Part shown: positions 24,521 to 37,469 of the stretch, in pieces
Layout of the letters: each line of letters starts with the position of its first letter
How positions within the stretch are numbered: position 1 is the first letter of the stretch
Assembly (NCBI GenBank): GCA_016801845.1
Contig: CM028931.1
Location: 6,717,563-6,781,562 of the forward strand
Length of the DNA: 64,000 nucleotides
Direction of reading: 5' to 3'
Origin: Polydactylus sextarius
Lineage: Eukaryota > Chordata > Actinopteri > Polynemidae
Notes under the pieces: generated by a model
What the model was told of the DNA's origin: nothing
Database searches by the model: none
What the model saw: the letters and a program-made list of their open reading frames with translations, nothing else
Program-made: the position numbers and the translations under genes

Positions 24521-26554
24521 GCTTAAACTTTGCAGACAGGCTCGTATTTGTTGTAGCTTTGAACTTACTGTGCGGTTAGAAACACACCTTTCACACACTG
24601 TGGCGGAAGAACAAATAGCAACAGTCGTATTAAGCTGACAGTCATTCTAACAGCTGCTGTGATAAGCAGGATGTCTGGCTGTTGTTCAGGGTCACTGTTG
24701 GGTTGTTGCTATGGGCTACAAGGCAGCGATTGACTGATAGCTCCCCTCAACTGGGCCAGATTTGAAAAGCTTAATCACAGCTGCCTGCTGTATTCAAACC
24801 AATAATACCTGATTCACATACATTTGTCTGAACCTTTGGTTAGAAACCATCAGTGTCTGGAGAAATGATTCCTGCAGCCTGCTGAGATCATGTTCTGTCA
24901 CCAGAGGCAGGGATTTCACCCATAAATCCACAACCTTTGGGAACGGCCTATATTTTCTTGCTCACACTTCATGATTTGCTTCAGCAAATTGGTGCTTCTC
25001 GTATCCAACCGCCAGTCTTTATATCTTTGTTGAAGCAGCTGATGACGAACCATGTTAACAATGTTCTGTAAATATATTCAGTTTGATGCTAATACGCTAA
25101 GCCTATAAAAGAGGTGGGAATCCAATTTTGAGAACGATGTAAAAAAAAAAAGGAAGAATTAATATTCAACACTCAGCTACAACCACTCCTCCATAATGCA
25201 TATCATGAATATATTCCACTGCTAAGTACAGTGCAATGAGATGCAGAGAAATCTACAAATGAGCAAAAATAGATCATCTGGCCCTGACACATTTTCTCTT
25301 CTGACAGCTCCATTCAGTGGCCGACATACAGCTGTGATCAAAGAGAGCTTCCCCAGGGGAAGCAGGCAGTCCTGGTGGCAGCGGTCTGCTCTGTTCCCTG
25401 GTGGAAGGTCACAGGTTTTATTCCTGCAGCAGCTAGCTCGTCAGTGAACAGGTAGGCTTCATGCAGGGTATTGATATGATAACTTAACGGCATGCGAGGC
25501 AGTATGGGTAGATGCAGAGAAAAGTAAATGTGGCCAAAAAAGCCCCTAAGGATGTGGCATGTTTCCTGCTGCAGACGTAGCTTGTCATGACAGTCCAACC
25601 ATCTGGACCATGGACACTGTGCTCAAGGGCAGCTGAAAGACATTTACCCACTCAGGCGTTTTTTTTACTCTTTCATCAAATGCAATTCTTTACCGACCTA
25701 ATATTCTGACCTAGATGAAATACTCAGCAGTGACGATATTTTGCTAATTGCATTTTCAACCCTGTTTGCACATAAATGTTACCCTGTAGCTGCATGCTGC
25801 CTCCAAACATCAGCCCACATTCTAAAGCAGACGTGGAGGGAGGAGATGTCTGCAAGATTATCTCTGTTTCATACATAGGCCTACTTGACTTAATCTGTTA
25901 ATGCAGTGTGACAGCAGCTAAACTACCTGCTCACCACAAACACAACAGTCTGACACAGTGCTGTGAGGAACATGAAGCTTTAGGCTTCATAATTAGTGCA
26001 TTATTCCCACCGCCTCCCTCTGATGCAGTCTGTCAACATTGTTCATAATTGAACATTTTCTACAGTGGAGAAACTTGATCAACTTGCAAGTGTGTTCTGT
26101 TTTAAACTACTGCTTCAAGGTCAAACTAACGTTTACGCTGGAGTTGCGGAGGTTTTTGTCCCAGCTCGGTTTCACCGTCATGACTGATGACTGAAAGAAA
26201 ACTGATGAGTTGTCACAACAGGTGAGAAAGAGAATTGGATCCAAATTCCTCCTGGTGTCATTTTATTATAGCAGCGCTGCTTCCCACAGTGATTAATCTG
26301 GTAAAAATAATGACAACGCTGACTCTGGGATAGATGTGGTCACGCCCCCACATAGGCTCATGGGCTATAAGTGTTCATCAAATATAATGAGACAACAATA
26401 TTTTGCACTACAAGCAACTGGAAATATAATGTGTGACCTGAATTAAACTTGTTACTTCACATAGTCAGGCTGAAAGACATAACAACAAAGATAATCTATT
26501 AGGATAATAAGGAACTATGAGCTCTATGAGATACAATAGAGTCCGGTCATTATT

Positions 26555-26765
26555 ATGTAAGCAGGTGGATTTTGAATTCTACTCTCGATTGTACTCAATA
26601 GAGAGAAAAGCCAATGAAATATGGTCTGTGCTTACATTGCAGCATTTTGGATCAACTGTATGTTTTTATCAGAGTTAATGGGGCGATAAGTCAGTTCAGC
26701 TTAGAAATAACAAATGCAAGGAGTAACTTTTAAAGCTTCCTTTTGATAAAGGATATTTCTATTAA
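26555..26765 (-). mobile_element. decayed LINE fragment
   Basis: The stretch from GATTTTGAATTCTACTCTCG through GCAGCATTTTGGATCAACTG to TAACAAATGCAAGGAGTAAC lines up with 41500-41710 of the antisense LINE near 42 kb, in the same orientation. Confidence 0.65.
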
Positions 26766-27834
26766 AAATAGTATCTAATAATGGATTACATGTTTTTTTT
26801 TTTCCTGTTTCACTTGTTTATCCCCTCTAATAAATTTTGGGATTTCCATGCATTACACAAAGCCCTTGAAACAGAACAAACTACATAAGATTCTATTGTA
26901 ATCATCCATGTAATGTTAGTTGCCTCAGTCACAGTCACACACAATGGAGCCAGAGATGTAGCCAGCACCACAGAGCCCGGACAGAAACACATTTCTCTCT
27001 TAGAAATTAGAAAATACTTCACATTTAAAGAAAAAATAGGGCAGAATATGACCATTTTTTTTTTTTGTGTGTGTTTTTTTTGTCCTGTTAAATCAGAAAA
27101 AGGATAAAGGAAAATGCTCTTTTTGTTTTGTCTTCTGGCGCTACTTTTTATTGTAACTAAGTGTAAATGTTGGTAGCAGTAACAGTAAATTCTTTTTTGT
27201 TTGTCTATTTTTTGTTTGTTAGTCTATTTTTCCAATTTTAGTAGCTTAGTGAATAAAGAAATTTTTATGAAAAGATTGAACATGAAGAATCTGCTGATCT
27301 GGAATTCCCTTCACCACAACTCGTTAAACTTGTGGGTAAAACAGTCTTTTAAATATACTCTCGGTACACTTACTAAGTCATCAGTACTTTCGTTGATACT
27401 GCTTAAGTGAACTGATATTTTGAGCTTTATCAGTGGTTAAAAAATTGTATTTTAGATACATTTGGCTGGCTGCCCCACTTACTTCCATTGTTAGCTATTT
27501 GGTTGTGAAAACAAACGATGGTCAAACTCGCTATTACTTCCACAAACGTAAAATATCTCTCAAGGGGGTGTTTGACTCATATGCATATGGAAGTTGACTC
27601 TGGGTTCAAAATACTCCAGACCATCCCTTTAAGTCCAACACATTCAGCCAGTTGGCCGAATGTGCCCTCCGGTGTGATTTTTTACAATCAAAATACTACT
27701 ACTTTTATAATACTACTACTATTCAGTTAAGTGTAGTGGTATATATTTTAAAAGTAACCTTCCCAACTCTGACCACAGTCTGGCAGATGATACTGGCTGG
27801 TGTGAGCTGTCTCTTTCTGCCTCCTGTTAACTGA

Positions 27835-28345
27835 CGCGGCTGATGCGCGCGGCGCGGCCAATAGGAGCGCAGCGGGGCGGAGAGCAGCGGCACATTGTAC
27901 TACAGTGAGTACCGCCGCTAACGATAGACGCGTCTCCCGCTCAGTCTGACGCCGCTCAGATTCTCCTGGTTAATGGATTATACAGTTTCCCTCCAAGTGC
28001 AACACCAGCTGACCGTCTTTCCGACGTACTTCTACCAAGGCTACAGTGTGGAGTTACAGGTACAGCTGCCTCATCACCTGCCGGTCCCGCTTCTCCTCTT
28101 CTCTTCCACTGTCCACGACCAGAGGCGTGCATGTGTGCAGAGCAGTGAGTGTGACTTTACTGCAGGGGGACGCATGGTTGTCGTGTTGCATGCTGATGTT
28201 TGTTTTCTCACACGGATTCTTGTTGCATGCGGGGAAGCGAGCGGCAGCAGGCGCAGCAGCCCCCGAGGAGGTTGTTGACCTTACGTTTCACAAACAAGTC
28301 CTGCACGTCGGGTCTGAGGGTCCGCGGACAACCCAGGGGGGTCCC
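27835..28345 (+). promoter_or_regulatory. zmat4: CpG island, probable zmat4 promoter
   Basis: This is the only extended CpG-dense stretch in the window; it is densest around GATGCGCGCGGCGCGGCCAA and CGCCGCTCAG. A CCAAT box in GGCCAATAGG is at 27858-27862 and an Sp1-type GGGGCGG at 27874-27880, both on the plus strand. The next plus-strand coding exon is zmat4 at 42103, so this is probably its promoter. No TATA box is evident. The transcription start is not determined. Confidence 0.65.
27973..28059 (+). CDS. candidate first exon, 29-codon ORF in CpG island
   Basis: ATG at 27973 opens MDYTVSLQVQHQLTVFPTYF and ends VELQ at 28059, followed by a good donor CAG/GTACAG. The ORF ends in phase 0, and the zmat4 exon at 42103 begins exactly with ATG after its acceptor. 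Splicing would therefore give an in-frame 29-residue N-terminal extension of ZMAT4. The known human ZMAT4 starts at MKSSD, so this stretch may be 5' UTR only. The protein segment matches nothing I recognise. The start context (TTAATGG) is mediocre. Confidence 0.35.
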
Positions 28346-28477
28346 CTCAGAGTAAGTGAGCCAGAAACTGAAATTATATGAAAGGCTGACCCGAGGCTCA
28401 GAGGCTCAACTTTAAATAAGAGAGCAAGAGGCTGGACCCTCTGAGAACCCGGATCCGAATTAATATCAAGCAAAGTG

Positions 28478-28499
28478 GCAGCAGCAGCAGCAGCAGCAG
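28478..28499. repeat. GCA trinucleotide repeat
   Basis: Seven tandem GCA units just downstream of the CpG island. Confidence 0.9.
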
Positions 28500-28583
28500 T
28501 AGACCTGCAGGCTGCTCCGCTCTCAAGGTGACATTTAAGGTGGATTAGAAGCAGAGAGCAGAAGGAGCTGAACACACAGTGGG

Positions 28584-28585
<2 letters not shown>

Positions 28586-28636
<51 letters not shown>
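28586..28636. repeat. GT dinucleotide microsatellite, about 51 bp
   Basis: An uninterrupted run of GT units downstream of the CpG island. Confidence 0.95.
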
Positions 28637-28637
<1 letters not shown>

Positions 28638-31600
28638 TGGAAATATGGGGGTGGGGGTGTTAGACTGTCAAACAATAACTTTCCTCCAGCTGTGGTGGTG
28701 CTGCTGGAGGTCACAGTCTCAGCTCTTTGTGTTTCTCTCACTGCTACTAATGATTATTATTATTATTTCATCATGTAATAGTAAGAGATGACTTGATCAA
28801 TGCAATGTATATCAAGGGAGGAGGAGCTGTGTTTCATCTCATATAAAAAAATGAACTGATTCAGAATAGATGTTGAGGGTTTTGTTGATTAAGTCAAGTT
28901 AATCATCAAATCATTTCTGTAACATTAACAGGTAAAAAACAAACAAACCGAGTAACTGGAATTTATTTGGTGGTCTACAAAATATCCAGATCGCACATAT
29001 GTTCACTTCACTAACACATGAACATTCTTCATATGTGACGACCTGATGTGAGAAACTCTTTACTTTTATAATTAGTAGCAAAATTTCTACAAATGTGTTT
29101 GTTGTTTTTGTTGTTTCTTACTGTGGATTCAGATCAAGTCATCACATCTTCAACATAAGTTATCATGAGCAGAAACGAGGAAGGAATCCCTGCTAAGGCT
29201 CCACCATTTGTTTTCACGGACAGTTTGTTTTATGACTTTGTTCAAACAGTTCATCTTTCATTGTGATGCACCTGCAGTGTCAGTCCAACCGAATCTATAA
29301 GAAACCAGGTTTTATTGTGCACGCTTCAGCCTGACGAGATAGAATTACAGCTCCACCTGCTTTATTTAAAGTGGTGAAACAGCATCACCATCATATGAAA
29401 CCACAAGGTGGCTCCATCATGGCACCAAAGGCTGTTTAACACAAACTGCCCACTGTAAATTCTGCTATCAGATCTCCGTCAGAGACAGTGGTGGATGGTA
29501 AAACCCTTCGATCGACCCTCACATATTCCTGTGATTTCAGGCCTTCCAAGTCATTGCTTCTGTTTCCGAAAAACTTAATGTAAAAAAAGCTTCTGCGTTT
29601 GCCATCGGCTCTCGGTCGTTTGTTCTGCCTAAAAATATGACGCTTTCAAGCTCGCTACTTTCATGTCAGCAATAATTGTTTTTAAAGTTGAAATTGCTTA
29701 TCTTCTTGCTTCCTGTTGATGTCTTGCTGCACTTGTGTTTTTTTTTTTTTTTTTTAGCTCTGTTGGTTATTTCCTTGGCACAAGGTCATTTTTGATGGGT
29801 CTCAGGATTTTTATAAATAGCTCTCAGAGTAACCAAAAGCTCTGAAAATCTGAGTGGAGCATCAAGTATTTATTTCACAGGAAATACATGTTGTTTTGAG
29901 GCAAACAGTAAAGGAAATGTGATAGGTTCCCAATAGTCCCCTTGATCCTGATCCTGGATTTGTGTCAAATCTAAATGAAATATTGAACATGGTGCCCAGC
30001 AAGTGACACCTATCGTACAGTGACTGTGATTTATTGATTAAATTATAAAAAGAGTGAAAATGGCAACAGAGGGTGATGTCACATCAATCGGATCTGAAAC
30101 CCACAGATGGAAGTCTTGAGGATTTTTGAAGTGTCTGACTGTCTTTTTTTACACCACTTCTGGTTGATTCACCTGTTGATATTCCACATGCAGGACAGAA
30201 TGTGTTATATCTTTATGACACTTTACTGCGGTTAGCATCTCATGAATCAATAATTCATAGAACACCTAATCACCAGTAATGATTCCACATGTAAGAGGAC
30301 CAACTGGATGTACAGTCACAGCTACAATCTCATACAGCAGGTGTCTGCAGTGATATTCAGCCAGTGGTCCTTCTTTGACAGCGCATCGTTTGAATGTGAA
30401 GTACCGATTCGACTTCATTTTATTAAACCGTCAAGAGTTGCAAGTTTATTGTCAGAGCATTTGCACTAAATGTCTACACTGGCCAAGGACCAAGCCGATT
30501 ATGTTGCTCGGAGTACGTGTGGACCAAGCTGAATGGGAATCAGCCACTTAGTAGAATTCTGTTTTGATGTCAGACGTGTATTGCAGCGTTGCTTGAATCT
30601 GGTGCAGCCTCATTCATTCACTTTGGCTGATAATAAAACGCCAGCTGCACAAAATGATGCTGCTGATGGAGGCAGCGTTTCTGTGGACCTCACAGGTTAT
30701 GGTCATTGTTGAGAGGTCAGACAGATGCTCTCGTCCTCATATCTGCAGCTTTTTCTTTCCGGCTTCTCATTTAGTCACCTCATTTATCTGCAGTGGTCTT
30801 AGCCTTACTGAGAAGGTGAAAAGCTGAAAAAATGTACCAGTGCTTCAGTTCAGCAGCTGACCGCAACCATTATGTTGGTGTGTGTATATTAACTGCAATT
30901 ATAGAGTAACTACACTGCCTGACTACATCAGAACACAGTGAGGTTAACCTAAATGACAGAGAAGGTCAGACTCAATATTGGCTTTAAAAATGACCCGAGT
31001 TGGCTCCTATAGTTGGAGCAGCATCTTGGTTCAGTGCTATTGTAAATCAATACAAATAAAATGTAACAGCTCGCTGATCTTCCACCTTAAAGATTTGTGA
31101 AGCTTAGGAAAATAAAAACATCTCAGTTAAAGTCAGTGATAGATGACTGACCACTGGGAGGAGACAGAGGGCAGACTGTAGCTCCCAGATTCTTGCCGTG
31201 ATCTCATGATAGTTGTGGTTTAACTCACCTAACCAAATTCTAACAGAGTTGTGTTTTTTGTGCTGACATTCATGGTTTGCTCATCATAAGTATCAGGAAA
31301 ATTCATTATGAAAGTTTCAGTGCTTTCAGTTCATTCTGCACCAGGGGCATTTTATGCGTAGCAGCAATCAATGACGCGATCTTTAAAAAAAAAAAAAATA
31401 TCACACTCTGCACTCTTTGATTCCCATTTTTACTATCAAGAACCAGGAACAATCTTAGGCTCATCTCAGTGTTGAAGTGAATACAGTTTAAAGTTTATAA
31501 CCAACATTTTAAGGTCTCAGAACAGAAAATAAAAAAGTGAACTAAAAGGGTACTTGAAAAATATGTCAGATCAAACTGACTATGTGAAGTTTTAATAAGT

Positions 31601-34600
31601 GTCAGCTGATCAAAATGACATCTCTCTGACATCTTTCTCCATCATCTGCTGCTGTTAGATTGCTTTGATGCTCTGACACATCACTCAGTGATTATATCTG
31701 TTTGTTTCAGGAGCTGTCCTGATACAGGAGAGTGCTCCTGAATGGATTTATCTTCTCACTTTTGGAAATGCCAAGCTTTAGCCAATTAGGTTTACAAATA
31801 TACTGTGAAGTACCTCTGGCACCCGCACCAAATTTGTCACACTACTAGCTCATATTGAACTGTTTATCTGAAAGGTAACACATGAAAAAGGCAAGTCTGT
31901 ATGTTAGACAATGCAGCACTGCCATTTATTAGGTGTTCATTCTGTTAGCTTGCCTTCAGGACCAAATATAGTTAGCATGCTAACATACAAATGGTGCACT
32001 TGACCAAAATATATAGAGCTGTTGGCTGGAGGCAGTGATGAGGTCAGGCCACAACTTAATTATGCAACATCTACACAATAGTTTCATAGTCATGTATCAT
32101 CCAACCAATATTGACGACACAGTAAATATTGGTTCACAGATTATACTGCTTGCATACTGACTACCAGTGGCCGTGTCACTGATGAAATATCAATAACAAT
32201 AATAGTGATGATAAATAATCCCACCTGCATCAGTGAAGACATCTTCCACTCAGGGCTGAGGATTGTTTATCTCTCAGCACTACAGCTTGTGACTGTTAGA
32301 TGGCATCTTCTTCAGTCTGATGATTCCTGCCCAGTCTGGGTTTTACACTAATACATCTGTTCCCCCAGAGTGCCGCACTGGAAGCCTTCCAAAATTCATG
32401 ACCGACAAGCTCACTTTATTCCTTATCATCTTTCACTGTCAGCAGCAGGTCAGGAAAGATAACTACCATTCATTTAAAAAGTACAAATCCAGCCGTTGTA
32501 CCCTATCAGTGATTGATTCTCTCTGCTGCGCTGGGCATTTAAAACTCATTTGTTTCACTTGCAGAGTCAGACAGACTGAGTATACTAAAGGTGCTTTGCA
32601 GACGACTGATGAAGAATATGAATAAATGGTGGACTATGAAAATCATAACCTCTGTCAACATTATCATCACAGGCTGTGACGATTGCAAATTTTGTTCCGA
32701 TGTTATAACTTGCTGCACATCAACAAACCCTCTGACAAAGAAAGGAGAAATCAAATCAGATTCTTTTTAACTTTTATCTTTTAAAGTTCCTCTTCTAGCA
32801 TAATGCCAACTTTCAGGCCATGACAGAAATGTGAAAAGCTGCAGTGTAGACCGGAATAAATACATTCTTCAGCGGCTCTCTGTGGCTTCAGCACAGTTAG
32901 CAGCTCTTCAGGTTGATTTACACACTACTTTAATGGAGTTGTGATCACAGAGGAATTACTCTATGACTGTACAGGCCCGTGGTGGATATTTAATAAAATG
33001 GGGCAGCTTGTCAGGATGCTATATTACTACAGTGCAGGTCAGTCTATCTAGAACCAGGACTGGAATTGATGAACGATGGTGCTTATAAAAAGCATTTTTC
33101 TTTTAAATGTCAGTCTTACATCCATTATATATACTTTGATGATTGAGTGAAGTGTGTGGGTTGGGGACATTGGCAGGTCACCAGTTTATCAGAGATAAGG
33201 GGAAAACATGCAAACTGAAACATGGCAATGATGTTAAGGTGGCACAAATACTTTACTTTTCTAGTGTTGCCTACCCACTGTTCATTCCCTGATGGTGCAG
33301 GCTACAGTATCTTTCCTACTGGAGGACTGGAGATCTCCAGCAGTCTGACAAAATTTGCTGGCAGCAGATTCTGAGGATAGCTATGCCAGAGAGTCAGTCA
33401 GTACGTCAGAGCAAAGATATGCTGGTTCATGATAAGGAAGCACCTCTATCTATCATCAGGTTAAATAGCCCCTTTACCCTACTACGCATCCCCCTGGTAA
33501 ACCATCTGCAATGACCAGACATGGTTTAAATGTCAGAGCTGTTCACCTATGAGTCAAACCTATGAATTCTGACCTTCATTGTGTCTAATTACTGCCAATA
33601 ACCTCAACTTTGTGGAACTTGTCAGTGCCTAAATTAAATATGTGCAGACTGAGCTTTTTTTTCCCAGCACCGCCCTATCAAGCTGATCCTCTTAATGTGT
33701 GGAGCAGCTTTGATTAGTTTTACTGCTCATAATACTTCATATAGAATGAATTATCAACTACCATGATGGCCCATCTGTAGTCATCATTCTCTATTAAAAA
33801 GGATAAAGGTAGCTTTATTCTGTGAAGTGAGGAACATCCACTGCTGCTGCCTCAGTCAGTTCTTTCCTCTAAAAGCATTTCAGAGACTTGATTTTAATTG
33901 ATTTTAATTAAAGCTGGTTTGTCAGAGGCTGGATGCCCTCATGCTGCGCTAACTGACACTACAGTTAATACCAATCTGCGCTAAATGCCACTGTGCAGTC
34001 AGTGTTCTCAGAGTCTCCACTGTCTTTGTGGGTTCTGTTATTCCCTCTTCACCATGCATGATTTCCTGTCATTGAATAATGGATGCCCAGTTTCAGTAAC
34101 TACAAATTCATCCAGCTAGCATGAGAACATTTTCCAAACTTCAGACCAACAAGAAACTTCCCTATTCCAAAGTGAATCACTTTACTTATCACTTATTTTT
34201 GCCCTTTATGTGTCCTGAGCTTCTTGGGTTCCATTATGAATTAAGATGATGTTCTACAAAGTATAAACCTGCTGAGGGATGATCACTGGCTTGGATGATT
34301 TTTTAATGTACTGTATAATTTATAGTTTAAACTGAAGTGTCTTTATTGTGTGTTATTCAATGTCACCTCTTTCTTACATTCATTGTGATGGGCTCATGAA
34401 GCACATTCGCAATTATTTGGATACTTTTCATTTCACACTTCGTGTGTTGTAGTACAACATAGTGATGTTGCAGATGTAAGCTGGCCATTAGGTGGGTGAC
34501 AGGAACGGGTCAACTGAGACTGATCGCTCATGACCTTTGTTCTTCTTTCACTGTTTTTATTAAAGCATGACACCCTGTGCTCTCAGCTGCTTCTGAGTTA

Positions 34601-36264
34601 AATGAAAAAGGAGAAAAAAAAGTCTGGGATTATCTGCCACAACAGCTTTGCACAAGAGGAGTTAGAGGTCTCTGTGTGGTAGGTGGCATTCTAAAATGAT
34701 TTGAAGTGAAGGGGGCACATTTGGATTTTGCTTTGCTCTGATTCTATGATTCCTTTTTCCTACACTGCTCATTGCAGGAAAAAGGCTTTAGTGTCATCAT
34801 GCAGAGGCAGGTATGACTGTAAGGGCAGAGCTTTGTTTTCAGTCGTGTTATAAGCTCATGTTGAGCAGCCGCAGGGAAGCAGCGCTGGTTCATTAACATA
34901 CCTTGGCTGGTACTGGTGGAGTTATTTTTTTTGTACAATCACAGTTCCCAGATGATGAGTCTCAGTGACGTCAGTGATGCGCCAACTCTAGTAGGTAGAT
35001 TTCAGGAAAGGATCTCAACAACTTTGGGAACAAATGTAGTCAAATGTGTGATTCCCAGTCATATTTGTGATAGTGACTTTCCATTAGTTGCAAACATTGC
35101 AGGGGTCTGAATCTGTTGGTTGATGGGCAATGAGCTGAATTTAAAGTTTAAAATATCTCTCACTTTGTCCTTGGTGTTGATATCAAAGTCAGATTATTTG
35201 TGTTGTGATCATGGTTTGGATGAGTACATAGGGACACCTAGTGGAAAGGCCTGTATGAGTCCAGCTCATCTGGGCTGGAGTCGGTCCAGCTTTCCAGCTT
35301 AACAATTCCCTAACGAATTACAACTGACCTTTCACAGCTGCAACATCTGCCAGGCACTTGCTGCTGTAAGCCCTCCATCTCTGCACTCCTCCACCAACCC
35401 TGGAGGCTTGGGCTTCCAGCTCCTCACAGCTCGTCTCATCCGATCTGCTGTAGCTTGTCACAGTCACAGACAGTTAAAAGTGTTGCCTGTGTAAAAGACA
35501 AGCTTCCTGTTAGTTTGATCATCAGCGCAAGGTGGCTGCATTGCTCCTGTGTCTCGTCTTTTTTGCCTCTCCTTCGTGGCAGTAAAGCTGCTGCAGTAAA
35601 GCTGCTGTAATGTCATATTGATGATTGGTTCATGATTACGATGCCTCTCCTTATCCAATTACACTTGGTGAAAATTAATATTTTTCTCAGCGTCTCATTT
35701 AGAAGAGATTCAACCTCTGACAGTTACATTGATGTACCTGACAGTAAAATCCATTAGCTTAATGAATTGAAGACAGGAACACATTCATTCAGAGAGCAGC
35801 AGTGGAGTGAGTCAGTGAGTTTCACCCTGATAAGCAGTGACTATATCCTCCTGTGTGAAGCTCTATCAGCAAGAAGTCTTGTAGTGTGAACACTACAGGT
35901 TATAGACCAAACACTGGGACTCCCAATCATCAGAAACAGAAGAGGCCAATTGTGAACGCCACAACAACCACGGCAGGATCTGAGACTCATAAATCCTTGG
36001 TAAAGTCGGCTAGTGTGAACTAGGCTTAAATTACTTGACTTTTCATGCATGATTCTTTCTGCTTCACTTCATGTGCTGCGTGGCAGACTCTAAACAATGA
36101 GAGTGACAGTGCTAAGTAAGCATAAAATAATAGTCATTAATACTCACAGCTTAACAGCTGAAATTTAAGAATGCAGTGAATGCTAGAGAAATGATCAGGC
36201 TGCTTACACACTTGCCAGTATTTGCGGACAAAAGGTGAACAGTAAAATGAACAGTTAATTGTGG

Positions 36265-36545
36265 TCAGGACATAGAGCAGGTCAGTGGTTCAATCCCCAT
36301 CTTCTTCCAGTCCACATTTTGCCTTTGCCCTAAGCAAGGCAGCTACTGAACCCCAAGTTGCCCCCAATGACTGTCCTATCAGTGTAATTGCGTGGAAATG
36401 TGAGTAGTTAAATAGTGCACAATAAGTAGGCGCTTGTGTCTTAATGAGTGAATGGCAAAAGCTGTAGTGTAAAGTACCTTTTAGTGGTAAACAGATGACT
36501 AGAAAAGCACTATGTGCAGAAGTGCAGACCATTTACCGTACTGTG
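36265..36545 (+). repeat. SINE-like repeat copy
   Basis: It starts with a B-box-like GGTTCAATCCCC and runs through GCAAGGCAGCTACTGAACCCC and GTGTAAAGTACCTTTTAGTG to CTAGAAAAGCACTATGTGCAG and CCATTTACC. This is the most complete copy of the repeat also seen near 11,808, 16,180 and 43,570. Confidence 0.65.
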
Positions 36546-36797
36546 GTGCTGTTACTTGCCGTCGCACATCACGCGACTCATACGGCCGCTATGACCATTG
36601 TGTGTGTGTGGCCTGAGTGAATGAATTAGTATGTTAATAGATTGTTTTTAGCTGTAAAACATATTGGTCACATCATGTCACTACATCTACGTTCTGTGTT
36701 GAATTAAAGATCTCTCGAAATGTGAGACAAGGGAGTGCGCACCCTCACCGATGGGCTTTTATGGCATCCAAGCACAGCGTTGTGCAACAGGGAGCCT

Positions 36798-37469
36798 AAG
36801 TCACACCCCTTCCGGTGGACCCACTGGTCCTTGGATCAAAAAAAAAAAATTACATTGCAGTGAACTGAGAGATTAAAAAATAATTTTCCGATCAACTTTG
36901 ACTTCTACCCTGAATCACACATATGCTGTATTTGAATTTAAATGATTACTAGTAGTATGGAGTCGAGGCCATATTTGTGGTGTAATTGTTGATTTATATG
37001 CTTCTGAAAATACGTGACTGGACAAACCAAATAGTCGCGAAGGTGACGTCACGTCGCAATTTCTCCTCACAAACTTTTCACTGAATTTCTTTCCCCTCTC
37101 TTCCCGGCTGAAGAGAAAACGAGGAGTAGGTGGATAAAACTTACCGGGAGAGATATTTTCCTAGGTTAGCTGTAGCTAGCTGTTAAGCTAATGTTAGCTG
37201 TCAGAGTTTGATGGTGACGTAAATTTTGCAAGACGAGCACTGTATAGTCCGCTACGTGGTCTCACACAAAACCTAAAACAAAGTTTGCTGCCTGTCACAA
37301 AACAGTCCTCTTTCCATGTCAGAAAATATCTATAAAAGTCACAAACATCATATGTGAAAACCTTTGCACATTTCAAACTGGACCATAAAATATTTTTTTT
37401 TCTCTCCATAGACGCTAGTTCATAATTTTTACGATCGACCCATGGACCGGAAGTAGATGGGCGTGACTT
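36798..37469 (+). mobile_element. MITE-like element, copy B, with imperfect inverted ends
   Basis: The left end AAGTCACACCCCTTCCGGTGG is an imperfect inverted copy of the right end, which holds GGACCGGAAGTAGATGGGCG followed by TGACTT. The element is about 672 bp with no long ORF, which fits a non-autonomous DNA transposon. Its interior matches copy A at 4925-5345 in the opposite orientation. The superfamily is unknown. Confidence 0.65.

Larger units (their letters stand above)
15571..27834. other. intergenic region between nsmf and zmat4
   Basis: About 12 kb without a gene I can support. It contains decayed repeats (16,180; 18,064; 19,390; 24,385; 26,555), poly-T runs (17,392 and 27,054) and a short orphan exon-like segment (20037-20080). 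Confidence 0.65.

Noticed and set aside
28579..28791. ORFs rich in Val-Cys on the plus strand and Thr-His on the minus strand
   Set aside because: They are translations of the GT microsatellite.
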